From Catellatospora sp. IY07-71 (lineage in GTDB: Bacteria > Actinomycetota > Actinomycetes > Mycobacteriales > Micromonosporaceae): a stretch of DNA of 64,000 nucleotides. This document shows positions 1 to 8,628 of the stretch, piece after piece; within the stretch, counting starts at the first letter, position 1; each line of letters starts with the position of its first letter. The notes below the pieces were generated by a model, which worked only from the letters and a program-made list of their open reading frames with translations, was not told the origin of the DNA and did not search any database. Made by a program: the position numbers and the translations under genes. The stretch spans positions 2,347,501-2,411,500 of the forward strand of contig NZ_AP023360.1 of NCBI RefSeq assembly GCF_018326265.1, written 5' to 3'.

Positions 1-212
1 GCGCGCTCCGCCTGGAGCTGGGTGACCAGGTCGTAGGCGGGCTTGCCGAACAGGTCCACCCCGGACTTGACGTCCATCAGGTTGGTGGCGGCGCCGAGCG
101 TGATGCTCGTGCTGAACAGCCACATGCCCGCGAGCGGCACCAGGGGCACCAGCAGGAGCAGCATCACCCGAGATCTGATCGACCAGCTTCGCCGGGGGAA
201 GACGCGTCGCAT
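1..212 (-). CDS. Sensor histidine kinase, N-terminal part (cut by window edge)
   Basis: Only the first 70 codons are present. They start at an ATG with GAGGT about 5 nt upstream. The peptide opens with a basic stretch (MRRVFPRRSWSIRSR) and then a hydrophobic segment (VMLLLLVPLVPLAGMWLF), a signal-anchor. A probable extracytoplasmic helix follows (LMDVKSGVDLFGKPAYDLVTQLQ). This layout is typical of actinomycete sensor kinases with a nitrate/nitrite-sensing-type (NIT) extracellular domain. The HAMP and kinase domains would lie outside the window, so the function is inferred from the N-terminus alone. Confidence 0.5.
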   Translation of the reverse strand, partial: MRRVFPRRSWSIRSRVMLLLLVPLVPLAGMWLFSTSITLGAATNLMDVKSGVDLFGKPAYDLVTQLQAER

Positions 213-328
213 GCTGACCTCGAATGCGTGCCGGGGGTGGGAACCACGCGGGGGAATCGTGGAAATACTACTGATCTCACGGCCCCGGCACATCTGGCGG
301 TGGGCAGTTGTTCACGAGGTAGCACATG

Positions 329-369
329 AAAACGCGATGACCGGCACCGATGCCGGTGCCGATCATCGC
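329..369 (-). terminator. Intrinsic terminator after the branching-enzyme gene
   Basis: A 16-bp inverted repeat (334-349 with 354-369, one mismatch, 4-nt loop) lies 14 nt past the glgB stop. Read on the minus strand it is followed by GTTTTC. This fits a Rho-independent terminator that ends the glycogen-gene transcript. The remaining bases (213-328) presumably carry the kinase promoter; I see no clear -10/-35 there. Confidence 0.65.
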
Positions 370-383
370 GCTGACCGCCGTCT

Positions 384-2225
384 TCACGCGGGGACGAACC
401 ACACCGCCGCGTACGGTCCGACCGCGACGGTCGTGTATCCGTCGGCGTCGGTGCGTACCCGCCCCATGTTGCCCACGCCCGAGCCGCCGTAGCTCTCGCC
501 GTCGGTGTTGAGCACCTCCAGCCACGCGCCCGGCCTGGGCAGCCGGATCCGGTGCTCGTGCAGCGGGATGCCGGAGAAGTTGGCCACGCAGGCCAGCAGC
601 TTCTTCGACGTCTTGCCGTGGCGTACGAAGGAGACGGTGTTGGTGCCCGAGTCGTGCGGGTCGATCCAGCTGAACCCGCCCGGCTCGGTGTCGCGGGCCC
701 ACAGCGCGGCGCTGTCGCGGTAGATCCGGTTCAGGTCGCGCACCAGGTCCCGCACGTCGCCGTGGTAGTCGGCGTGCGCCCAGTCCAGCCCGAACTGCTC
801 GCTCCACTCCGACTCCTGGGCCAATTCCGCACCCATGAACAGCAGTTTCTTGCCGGGGAAGGCGTACATGTATCCCAGCAGTCCGCGCAGGCCGGCCAGC
901 CGCTGCCAGCGGTCGCCGGGCAGCTTGCCCATCAGCGAGCGCTTGCCGTGCACCACCTCGTCGTGGCTGAGCGGCAGCACCCAGTTCTCGTCGAAGGCGT
1001 AGCAGCTGGGCCAGGTGAGCTGGTGGTGGTGGTAGCTACGGTGCGCCGGGTCCTTCTTGACGTACTCCAGCGTGTCGTGCATCCAGCCCATGTTCCACTT
1101 CATGCCGAAGCCCAGGCCGCCCCACTCGACCGGCTTGGACACGCCGGGCCAGGCCGTCGACTCCTCGGCGATCATGATCACGCCGGGCTGGTCGGCGTAC
1201 ACCGAGGTGTTCAGCTCCTGGAGGAAGGACACCGCCTCCAGGTAGGTGTTGCCGCCGTCGACGTTGGGCGTCCACTGCCCGGGCTGCCGGGAGTAGTCGA
1301 GGTAGAGCATGGAGGCGACGGCGTCCACCCGCAGGCCGTCGACGTGGAACTCCTCGCACCAGTAGCGCGCGTTGGCGATGAGGAAGTTGCGCACCTCGCG
1401 GCGGCCGTAGTTGAACACCAGGGTGCCCCAGTCGGGGTGCTCGCCCCGCTGCGGGTCCTCGTGCTCGTAGAGCGGCGTGCCGTCGAAGCGGGCCAGCGCC
1501 CAGTCGTCCCGGGGGAAGTGGGCCGGCACCCAGTCCAGCAGCACCCCGATGCCGGCCTGGTGCAGCCGGTCCACCAGGTGGCGGAACTGGTCCGGGTCGC
1601 CGAAGCGGGCGGTGGGGGCGTAGAAGCCGGTGATCTGGTAGCCCCACGAGCCGCCGAACGGGTGCTCCATCACCGGCAGGAACTCCACGTGGGTGAAGCC
1701 CAGGTCGGTGACGTAGTCCACCAGCTCGTCGGCCAGCTCCTTGTAGGACAGGCCGGGCCGCCACGAGCCGAGATGCACCTCGTAGACGGCCATCGGCCGG
1801 GCGTGGTGGTCGGCCTTCTTCGCGCGGCCGGCCAGCCACTTGTCGTCGTTCCAGGTGTACGCGGAGGAGAAGAGCACCGAGGCGTTCTCCGGGGGGCACT
1901 GCGCGGCGACCGCGAGCGGGTCGGACCGGTAGGTCCAGCGCCCGTCGGCGCCGTGCACCCGGTAGCGGTAGCGCTGCCCGGCGGCCGCCTGCGGCACCGT
2001 CACCGCCCAGACGCCGCTGCCGCCCTGCGGGTGCATGGTGATGCCGTCGTCCGGCCACCAGCCCGAGAAGTCGCCGATGACCTGCACTTCGCGGGCGTTC
2101 GGCGCCCAGACGGCGAAGCGCCAGCCCTCGCCGCCGTCCACCGGGTTGGCCCCGAGCACCTGCCAGAGCCGCTCGTGCCTGCCCTCGCCGATCAGATAAA
2201 GGTCGAGATCACTTATCAGGTTCAT
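384..2225 (-). CDS. glgB: 1,4-alpha-glucan branching enzyme GlgB (GH13)
   Basis: Transfers alpha-1,4-glucan segments to make alpha-1,6 branches in glycogen. An N-terminal CBM48-type beta domain (about residues 30-120, WAPNAREVQVIGDFSGW) precedes the GH13 barrel. The four conserved regions are visible: DWVPAHFP, GLRVDAVAS (Asp nucleophile), IMIAEEST (Glu acid/base) and LPLSHDEVVHGK (transition-state Asp). At 613 residues it is shorter than the roughly 730 usual in actinomycetes because it lacks the extra N-terminal N1 module; such short forms exist. The ATG has AAGGGGA upstream. It follows the GT4 synthase gene by 64 nt, so the two are probably co-transcribed. Confidence 0.93.
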   Translation of the reverse strand: MNLISDLDLYLIGEGRHERLWQVLGANPVDGGEGWRFAVWAPNAREVQVIGDFSGWWPDDGITMHPQGGSGVWAVTVPQAAAGQRYRYRVHGADGRWTYRSDPLAVAAQCPPENASVLFSSAYTWNDDKWLAGRAKKADHHARPMAVYEVHLGSWRPGLSYKELADELVDYVTDLGFTHVEFLPVMEHPFGGSWGYQITGFYAPTARFGDPDQFRHLVDRLHQAGIGVLLDWVPAHFPRDDWALARFDGTPLYEHEDPQRGEHPDWGTLVFNYGRREVRNFLIANARYWCEEFHVDGLRVDAVASMLYLDYSRQPGQWTPNVDGGNTYLEAVSFLQELNTSVYADQPGVIMIAEESTAWPGVSKPVEWGGLGFGMKWNMGWMHDTLEYVKKDPAHRSYHHHQLTWPSCYAFDENWVLPLSHDEVVHGKRSLMGKLPGDRWQRLAGLRGLLGYMYAFPGKKLLFMGAELAQESEWSEQFGLDWAHADYHGDVRDLVRDLNRIYRDSAALWARDTEPGGFSWIDPHDSGTNTVSFVRHGKTSKKLLACVANFSGIPLHEHRIRLPRPGAWLEVLNTDGESYGGSGVGNMGRVRTDADGYTTVAVGPYAAVWFVPA

Positions 2226-2289
2226 CGGTTCCCCTTCGCGCCGCGGCTGGCCTCCCGTTGACCAACGAACGGAGATCGGAAAGAAACGG

Positions 2290-3630
2290 TCACCGCAGCA
2301 GGTTTCCGTCGGGTACGACGATCAGCGGGCGGTCGCCGCCGGCCTGCTCGGCCAGGCGCTCGGCCTGGAACGAGGGCTCCTGCGCGATGGCGTTGCGGTA
2401 CGCCTGCGCCGTGGTGGCCGCGATGGTCTGCCAGCCGTAGCGCTTGGACACCATGCTCAGCGCGCGCTTGGCGATCTGCTTGGCCTTCACCGGCTCGGCC
2501 AGCAGCGTGCCCACCGCGCCGGCCAGCGCGTCCGGGTCGCTGTGCGGGAAGGTCATGCCGGTCACGCCGGGCTCGACGATCTCGGCCAGGCCGCCGGTCG
2601 CGGCCACGGCCAGCGGTGCGCCCGCCGCGGCGGCCTCCAGCGCGACCATGCCGAACGGCTCGTAGAGCGAGGGCACCACGGTCGCATCGGTCGCCGCCAG
2701 CACGGGCGGCAGCTCGCGCTCGGACAGGAAGCCGATGAAGCTGATGGTCTTCTCCAGCTTCAGCTCGTGCGCCGCCTCGACCAGCTGCTCGCGGTAGGGG
2801 CCGTCACCGGCGATGACCACCCGCAGGCCCGGGTGCTCGTCGGCCAGCTGCGGCACCGCGTCGACGAGGTGCTGCACGCCCTTCTCGTAGACCAGCCGCC
2901 CGGCGAAGCCGACCAGCGGGCCGTCCCCGGCGAACCGGGACCGAGCCTCCTTGACCTTCTGCGCGGGCGCCTTCCAGACCCGGCCGTCGACCCCGTTCGG
3001 GATGACGTCGACCTTGCCGATGGGCAGGTTGAGCAGCCGGGTGACCTCCCAGCGCATGTACTCCGAGCAGACCAGCACCCGGCAGGCGCGGTGGCCCAGC
3101 CACCACTCGACGGAGTGGATGCTCTTGTTCAGGTCCTCCGGCAGCCAGCCCTGGTGCCGGCCGGCCTCGGTGGCGTGGATGGTGGCGACCAGTGGCTTGC
3201 CGAGGTGCTCGGCCAGGGTGACCGCGGTGTGCGTGACCAGCCAGTCGTGGCCGTGGATCACGTCGTAGTCATCGGCCTCGGCGGCCCGCAGCGCCGCCCG
3301 GGTGAGGGTGTGGTTGAACGCCATGGTCCAGGCCAGCAGCGTCGGCGTGGCCAGGGGGAACAGCGGCGGATCCTCGGGCGCGCGCACGATGCGCACCCCC
3401 TGTACGCCGGGCACCGGCGGGGGAGCGTACTCCTCCAGCGGCGCGCCGGGCGCGTGCCGGGTGACCACGGTGACGTGGTGCCCGGCCATGACGAGCGAGT
3501 TGGCCAGCGCGTGTACGTGCCGGCCTAGCCCGCCGACCACAACCGGCGGGTATTCCCACGACAGCATCATGATCCGGAGCGGCTTCGCTGCCGACGCCGG
3601 ACCCGATGGGACGGGAAGGTTCATGGTCAT
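2290..3630 (-). CDS. GT4 glycogen synthase-type alpha-glucosyltransferase
   Basis: A retaining GT-B glycosyltransferase of 446 residues that probably elongates alpha-1,4-glucan in the cytoplasm. The N-terminal donor-side signature WEYPPVVVGGLGRHVH closely resembles mycobacterial Rv3032-type synthases. The C-terminal half has NGVDGRVW, GFAGRLVYEKG and the EX7E motif in EPFGMVALE. I chose the ATG at 3630 over an upstream start at 3672 because GAGGGGG lies just before it. Its setting upstream of glgB and downstream of a debranching enzyme supports a role in glycogen synthesis or remodelling. An ADP-glucose donor is likely but cannot be read from the sequence. Confidence 0.85.
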   Translation of the reverse strand: MTMNLPVPSGPASAAKPLRIMMLSWEYPPVVVGGLGRHVHALANSLVMAGHHVTVVTRHAPGAPLEEYAPPPVPGVQGVRIVRAPEDPPLFPLATPTLLAWTMAFNHTLTRAALRAAEADDYDVIHGHDWLVTHTAVTLAEHLGKPLVATIHATEAGRHQGWLPEDLNKSIHSVEWWLGHRACRVLVCSEYMRWEVTRLLNLPIGKVDVIPNGVDGRVWKAPAQKVKEARSRFAGDGPLVGFAGRLVYEKGVQHLVDAVPQLADEHPGLRVVIAGDGPYREQLVEAAHELKLEKTISFIGFLSERELPPVLAATDATVVPSLYEPFGMVALEAAAAGAPLAVAATGGLAEIVEPGVTGMTFPHSDPDALAGAVGTLLAEPVKAKQIAKRALSMVSKRYGWQTIAATTAQAYRNAIAQEPSFQAERLAEQAGGDRPLIVVPDGNLLR

Positions 3631-3769
3631 GCGGCCCCCTCGCAGACAACCCGGGCACACGGAACTAGGCACCGGACACTCGGTGCCTGTACGCCATTGG
3701 GGTTGTACAAAGTCTGACTGATACCGATTTCGGACTGGGGACCTTTTGTTTCGTGTCTGTTACGCTCTG

Positions 3770-5725
3770 CTACTGGTCGGTAGACGTGAGGTGATTACGC
3801 AAGGTCTCGGCCACGCTCCACGCCTGGAACGGGCATGCCGTCGCCCGGTGCGGGGCGGCCCCGTCGGCGGTCTCGCTGACCGAGCCCAGGCCGTGGTCAC
3901 CCAGGTGCGCGACCAGGCCGGTGCCCAGGTCGCGGGTGGACAGTCCGGCCCTGCGCAGCGCGTCGCCCAGCGGCCCGATCAGCCACGGCCACACCGTGCC
4001 CTGGTGGTACGCCTGGTCGCGGCTGCGCAGGTCACCGTCGTGGTATGGCCGGTACGCCGGGTCGGCCGGGTCGAGGCTGCGCAGGCCGAGCGGAGTGAGC
4101 AGCGCGTCGGCGATCCGGCGCAGCACCACCGGATCCGGCTCCATCGGCGCGTACGGCAGCGAGTAGGCCAGCAGCTGGTTCGGCCGCAGCGCGGCGTCGT
4201 CCGGGTCGAGCACGTCGTACAGGTGCCCGGCCGGGGCGGGGAAGCGCCGCCGGAACGCCGCCTCGGTCACCGCGTGCCGCCGCCGCACGTCGTCGGCGTG
4301 CCGCCCGGCCCGCTCGCGCAGCACGGCCAGCGCCGCCAGCCCGTTGCACCACAGCGCGTTGATGTCCACGGCCTTGCCCGCCCGCTGCGTCACCGGCATG
4401 CCGTCGACGCGCGCGTCCATCCAGGTCAGCGCCTCGCCGTCGGCGCCCTGCACGAGCAGCCCGTCGCTCTCGTCCACCTTGATGCCGTAGCGGGTGCCGC
4501 GCAGGTGCGCCGCCAGCACCTCGTCCAGCGCGGGCAGCAGCTCGGCGGCGAGGTCCTCGTCGTCGGCGGCGCGCACGTGCCGCTCGACCGCGTGCAGGAA
4601 CCACAGCGTCGCGTCGGCGGTGTTGTAGCCGACCGCGCCGCCGTCGGCCGTGTTGGCCAGCATGCCCTCCGACAGCGTCGCCGCGTACTCCCGCAGCAGC
4701 TCCCGACCCTGCTCGGCGCGCCCGGTGGCCAGGAACAGGCCCTCGTAGGACGTCATCGTGTCCCGCGACCACGCGCCGAACCACGGGTAACCGGCCACCA
4801 CGTCCGGCCCGTTCGCGGTGGTCACCACGAACGCGTCCGCGGCCAGGGTCAGCGCCGCGGTCACGGTGTCGGCCGCCCCCGAGGTCAGCGACCAGCGGCG
4901 GGCCCGTTCCGCTTCGACGATCTCCGTCGCGGGCGGCGGCTCGGCGCCCAGGTCACCGGCCCAGGCGGTCACCTCCAGCGCGTCGCCGGGCTCGCTGAGC
5001 ACGGCGGTGAACCGGCCCGCCAGCAGCAGATCCTCGTTCGGCACGTAGCCCCGCGCGGCCTCCATCCGGTGGTGCACCCCGTGCAGCCAGGTCCCGTCCG
5101 GCGACCAGCACGCCCCGTCACCCGGCGGCGCGGTGGCCGCGCCGTTCGGCGCCGGTGCGGGCACGCCGCCCCGCGTGAACGCGCCGCGCAGCCGGTAGGC
5201 GTCGGCCACCACCGAGCCGCCTGCGACCTGCTGCACGGGCAGGTGACCGGCGTGGCGCTCGCCATGCTGGTCGCGCCAGGTGCACAGCGCCTCCAGGGAC
5301 AGCTCGACCGGGCCACCGCTGACCAGCCGGTCGATCACGGCCACGCAGGAGCTGCCGTGCCGCACCGCCAGCTCGCGCTCCAGCACCGTCGGGCCGATCC
5401 GCCAGCGCCACCGGGGCAGGCCGTCGACCAGGGCGAACTCCTCCAACAGCAGGTGGCCCTGCGGGGCGATGGCGCCGTCCGCCCACTCGTGCACGGCCAG
5501 CCGGATCGGCGCGCCGCCGCCGACGCGTACCACCGGATCCAGGGCGGCCAGGCCGACGTGGCGGGCCGCCGGCGTGTCGCCCGCGACCACCAGCAGTGCG
5601 TGATAGCGCCGGGTGCGCAGCCCGCTGACCGTGCCCATCGCGTAACCGCCGCGGCCGTCGGCCACCAGCCACTCCCGTGCCGCGCCCAGGGCGAGGTCAC
5701 CGCATACCTGCGTACCGAATCGCAT
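3770..5725 (-). CDS. Glycogen debranching enzyme (amylo-alpha-1,6-glucosidase family)
   Basis: A 651-residue protein of the archaeal/bacterial GDE type. The N-terminal domain begins REWLVADGRGGYAMGT and contains RTRRYHALLV. The C-terminal (alpha/alpha)6 catalytic domain contains GYPWFGAWSRDTM, YNTADATLWFLHAV, WMDARVDG and QAYHQGTVWPWLIGPL, all typical of this family. It would hydrolyse alpha-1,6 branch points of glycogen. The ATG at 5725 matches the family N-terminus; an upstream TTG at 5755 is possible but adds nothing conserved. No strong ribosome site is visible. It is divergent from the GH63-like gene and lies 139 nt upstream of the GT4 gene. Confidence 0.88.
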   Translation of the reverse strand: MRFGTQVCGDLALGAAREWLVADGRGGYAMGTVSGLRTRRYHALLVVAGDTPAARHVGLAALDPVVRVGGGAPIRLAVHEWADGAIAPQGHLLLEEFALVDGLPRWRWRIGPTVLERELAVRHGSSCVAVIDRLVSGGPVELSLEALCTWRDQHGERHAGHLPVQQVAGGSVVADAYRLRGAFTRGGVPAPAPNGAATAPPGDGACWSPDGTWLHGVHHRMEAARGYVPNEDLLLAGRFTAVLSEPGDALEVTAWAGDLGAEPPPATEIVEAERARRWSLTSGAADTVTAALTLAADAFVVTTANGPDVVAGYPWFGAWSRDTMTSYEGLFLATGRAEQGRELLREYAATLSEGMLANTADGGAVGYNTADATLWFLHAVERHVRAADDEDLAAELLPALDEVLAAHLRGTRYGIKVDESDGLLVQGADGEALTWMDARVDGMPVTQRAGKAVDINALWCNGLAALAVLRERAGRHADDVRRRHAVTEAAFRRRFPAPAGHLYDVLDPDDAALRPNQLLAYSLPYAPMEPDPVVLRRIADALLTPLGLRSLDPADPAYRPYHDGDLRSRDQAYHQGTVWPWLIGPLGDALRRAGLSTRDLGTGLVAHLGDHGLGSVSETADGAAPHRATACPFQAWSVAETLRNHLTSTDQ

Positions 5726-5785
5726 GGTGACGACTCTGGCAGAAAACCGGGGCAATCGGGATACCGATCACGCGACTCCGCCAAA

Positions 5786-5803
5786 GTTACGCAGAGGTGT
5801 AAC
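5786..5803. promoter_or_regulatory. Possible operator between the divergent glycogen genes
   Basis: An imperfect dyad, GTTACGC-AGAG-GTGTAAC (7-nt arms, one mismatch), lies in the 123-bp region between the divergently transcribed debranching enzyme and glucosidase genes. The position suits a shared regulator. I do not recognise the motif. Confidence 0.3.
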
Positions 5804-5848
5804 AAAGCGGGGCGACAATGATCCCGTGGGCGGCAGCGAGGAGATGGT

Positions 5849-8503
5849 GTGACTGGGGCGGAGCGCAGGCGGCTGGCGGACGCGGACGCCGGGGCCGAGC
5901 CCTGGCGGCTGTGGGGGCCGTACCTCTCCGAGCGGGCCTGGGGCACCGTGCGTGAGGACTACAGCGAGCACGGCACCGCGTGGGAGTACTTCCCGCACGA
6001 TCACGCCCGCTCCCGCGCCTACCGGTGGAACGAGGACGGGCTGGCGGGCGTCTGCGACGAGCGGCAGACCTTCTGCTTCGGGCTCGGCCTGTGGAACGAG
6101 AACGACCCGATCCTGAAGGAGCGCATCTTCGGCCTCACCGGCAACGAGGGCAACCACGGCGAGGACGCCAAGGAGTACTGGTGGTACACCGACTCCACGC
6201 CGACGCACTCGTGGATGTCCTGGCGCTACCACTACCCGCAGCGCGAGTATCCGTACTCCGAGCTGGTCGCGGTCAATCGGCAGCTGGACCGCTCCGAGCC
6301 GGAGTACGAGCTGGCCGACACCGGGGTCTTCGCCGACGACCGGTACTGGGTGGTCACCGTCGACTACGCCAAGGCGGGCCCGACCGACCTGTGCATGGTC
6401 GTCTCGGTCACCAACCGCGCGCCCGAGCCGGCCACCCTGCACGTGCTGCCCACGCTGTGGTTCCGCAACACGTGGTCGTGGGGTCTGCCCGGCCGCGACG
6501 ACAAGCCCGAGATCGTCGCCGAGCAGGTCGGGGGCCGCGGCGAGCTGCGCGCCCGGCACCGCATCCTCGGCCGCCTGATGCTCCAGGGCGACGGCGAGCC
6601 CGAGCCCTTGGCCTGCGACAACGAGACCAACGCGCGGCGGCTGTGGGGGTATGAGGAGACGCCCGACTACCCGAAGGACGGCATCGCCGACCACGTGGTG
6701 CACGGCCTGCCCACGGTCAACCCGGACCGCACCGGCACCAAGGCCGCGCTGCGCTACGTGCTCACGGTGCCGTCCGGCGAGACGGCGCAGATCCGGCTCC
6801 GCCTGACCCATCTGGCCGCACCGGGCGGCCGGGAACGGCCCACACCGTCGCTCGGCGCCGAGTTCGACGAGGTCATGGCCGCGCGCCGGGCCGAGGCCGA
6901 CGAGTACTTCGCCCAGCTGGTCCCGCACGGCACCCCCGAGGCCCAGGCGCACGTCGTGCGCGCCGCCGTCGCCGGGCTGATGTGGGGCAAGCAGTTCTAC
7001 CACTACGACGTGGCCCGCTGGCTGGACGGCGACCCCGCCTCGCCGCCGCCGCCAGAGGGCCGCCGCCACGGGCGCAACAGCGCCTGGCGGCACATGACCA
7101 GCTTCGACGTCATCTCCATGCCCGACCCGTGGGAGTACCCCTGGTACGCCGCGTGGGACCTGGCCTTCCACTGCGTCGCGCTGGCCCGCGTCGACCCGCA
7201 CTTCGCCAAGGAGCAGATCCTGCTCCTGCTGCGCGACTGGTACCTGCACCCCAACGGCCAGATCCCGGCCTACGAGTGGGCGTTCGGCGACGTCAACCCG
7301 CCCGTGCACGCCTGGGCCGCGCTGCGCGTGTTCGAGATCGACGGCGGGCGCGACTACGCCTTCCTCGCCCGCGTCATGCACAAGCTGCTGCTCAACTTCA
7401 CCTGGTGGGTCAACCGCAAGGACACCGGCGGCAACAACCTGTTCGAGGGCGGCTTCCTGGGCCTGGACAACGTCGGCCCGTTCGACCGGTCCGCGTCGCT
7501 GCCCGTGCCCGGCGTGCTGGAGCAGTCCGACGGCACCGCCTGGATGGCGATGTACGCCCTCAACCTGCTGGAGATCTCGCTGGTCCTGGCCACCCACGAC
7601 CGCATGTGGACCGACATCGCCACCAAGTTCCTGGAGCACTTCGCGTACATCGCCAACGCGGCCTCGCACCAGGGGCTCTGGGACGACGAGGACGGCTTCT
7701 TCTACGACCTGCTGCGCCGCACCGACGGCCGCGAGGTGCCGCTCAAGGTGCGGTCGGTGGTCGGGCTGCTGCCGCTGTGCGCGACCACCACGCTCAGCTC
7801 GGTGACGCTGGTCCGGCTGCCCGAGATCGCAGCGCGGCTGCGCTGGTTCCTCACCAACCGGCCCGAGTTCACCGAGGTCGTCGGGGCGCGGCGGATCTCC
7901 GACGGGGGGCAGCAGCAGCGGCTGCTCGCCGTCGTCGGGCCGGAACAGCTGCGGCGGATCCTGAGCCGGATGCTGGACACCGAGGAGTTCCTGTCGCCGT
8001 ACGGGCTGCGCACGCTGTCGCGGCGGCACCTGGACAAGCCGTACACGATCCGGCTGGGCGGGCACGACTACACGGTCGGGTACGAGCCGGCCGAGTCGGC
8101 CAACGGGCTGTTCGGCGGCAACTCCAACTGGCGCGGGCCGATCTGGTTCCCGACGAACTACCTGCTCATCGAGGGGATTCGGCACTACGCCCGGTTCTTC
8201 CACGACGACCTGCAGGTGGAGTATCCGACCCGGTCCGGGCAGAAGCTCACCCTGGACCAGATCGCCGACGACCTGTCCGACCGGCTCATCGCGCTGTTCC
8301 TGCCCGACCGGCACGGCAACCGGCCCTACCTGCCGGACCACCCGCTGCTGGCCGACCACCCGGACTGGAAGGACCACCTGACCTTCCCGGAGTTCTTCCA
8401 CGGCGACACCGGCGCGGGCCTGGGCGCCACCCACCAGTGCGGCTGGACCGCCCTGGTCCTCGACCTCATCCTCACCCGCCACCACTCCAGGGGGCTCCGC
8501 TAG
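5849..8503 (+). CDS. GH63/MGH1-like glucosidase
   Basis: An 884-residue cytoplasmic protein (no signal peptide) of the group usually annotated as glucosidase, GH63/MGH1-like. Conserved blocks are WGPYLSERAWGTVREDYS, WEYFPHDHARSRAYRW, GLTGNEGNHGEDAKEY and TPTHSWMSWRYHYPQ in the N-terminal part. The C-terminal barrel has SMPDPWEYPWYAAWDLAFHC and NSNWRGPIWFPTNYLL. The GTG start has GAGGAG about 5 nt upstream. The exact substrate is not known from sequence. Its divergent pairing with the debranching enzyme suggests release of glucose from glycogen-derived oligosaccharides or a related alpha-glucoside, such as a compatible solute. Confidence 0.8.
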   Translation: MTGAERRRLADADAGAEPWRLWGPYLSERAWGTVREDYSEHGTAWEYFPHDHARSRAYRWNEDGLAGVCDERQTFCFGLGLWNENDPILKERIFGLTGNEGNHGEDAKEYWWYTDSTPTHSWMSWRYHYPQREYPYSELVAVNRQLDRSEPEYELADTGVFADDRYWVVTVDYAKAGPTDLCMVVSVTNRAPEPATLHVLPTLWFRNTWSWGLPGRDDKPEIVAEQVGGRGELRARHRILGRLMLQGDGEPEPLACDNETNARRLWGYEETPDYPKDGIADHVVHGLPTVNPDRTGTKAALRYVLTVPSGETAQIRLRLTHLAAPGGRERPTPSLGAEFDEVMAARRAEADEYFAQLVPHGTPEAQAHVVRAAVAGLMWGKQFYHYDVARWLDGDPASPPPPEGRRHGRNSAWRHMTSFDVISMPDPWEYPWYAAWDLAFHCVALARVDPHFAKEQILLLLRDWYLHPNGQIPAYEWAFGDVNPPVHAWAALRVFEIDGGRDYAFLARVMHKLLLNFTWWVNRKDTGGNNLFEGGFLGLDNVGPFDRSASLPVPGVLEQSDGTAWMAMYALNLLEISLVLATHDRMWTDIATKFLEHFAYIANAASHQGLWDDEDGFFYDLLRRTDGREVPLKVRSVVGLLPLCATTTLSSVTLVRLPEIAARLRWFLTNRPEFTEVVGARRISDGGQQQRLLAVVGPEQLRRILSRMLDTEEFLSPYGLRTLSRRHLDKPYTIRLGGHDYTVGYEPAESANGLFGGNSNWRGPIWFPTNYLLIEGIRHYARFFHDDLQVEYPTRSGQKLTLDQIADDLSDRLIALFLPDRHGNRPYLPDHPLLADHPDWKDHLTFPEFFHGDTGAGLGATHQCGWTALVLDLILTRHHSRGLR

Positions 8504-8530
8504 GTCCCGCCGTCGGCGGCGAATGGTCGA

Positions 8531-8588
8531 CAGTTTCGGGGAAAGTGCAGGCACCGATCACGTGATACCTGCACTTTCCCCGAAACTG
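8531..8588. repeat. Repeat family A, copy 1: perfect 21-bp inverted repeat
   Basis: Arms 8531-8551 and 8568-8588 are perfectly complementary around a 16-nt loop. The core CAGTTTCGGGGAAAGTGCAG recurs in modified form at 55236-55299. It sits between two converging genes (glucosidase and pfk). It may end transcription in both directions, although no T-run follows. Confidence 0.8.
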
Positions 8589-8628
8589 CAGCCGCCGAGC
8601 GGGGCAGGGCGAGGGCGGGGCGGGGCGG

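Noticed and set aside
384-2225. Truncated glgB pseudogene because the protein is short
   Set aside because: Only the optional N1 module is missing. CBM48, all four GH13 regions, a good ribosome site and a normal C-terminus are present.
552-2261. Long open frame antisense to glgB
   Set aside because: It is a by-product of GC-rich codon bias: low-complexity Val/Gly/Ala/Arg/His content, no domain, and it fully overlaps a clear GH13 gene. The same reasoning removes the other long antisense frames, such as those over the GH63-like gene, the subtilase and the phosphodiester glycosidase.
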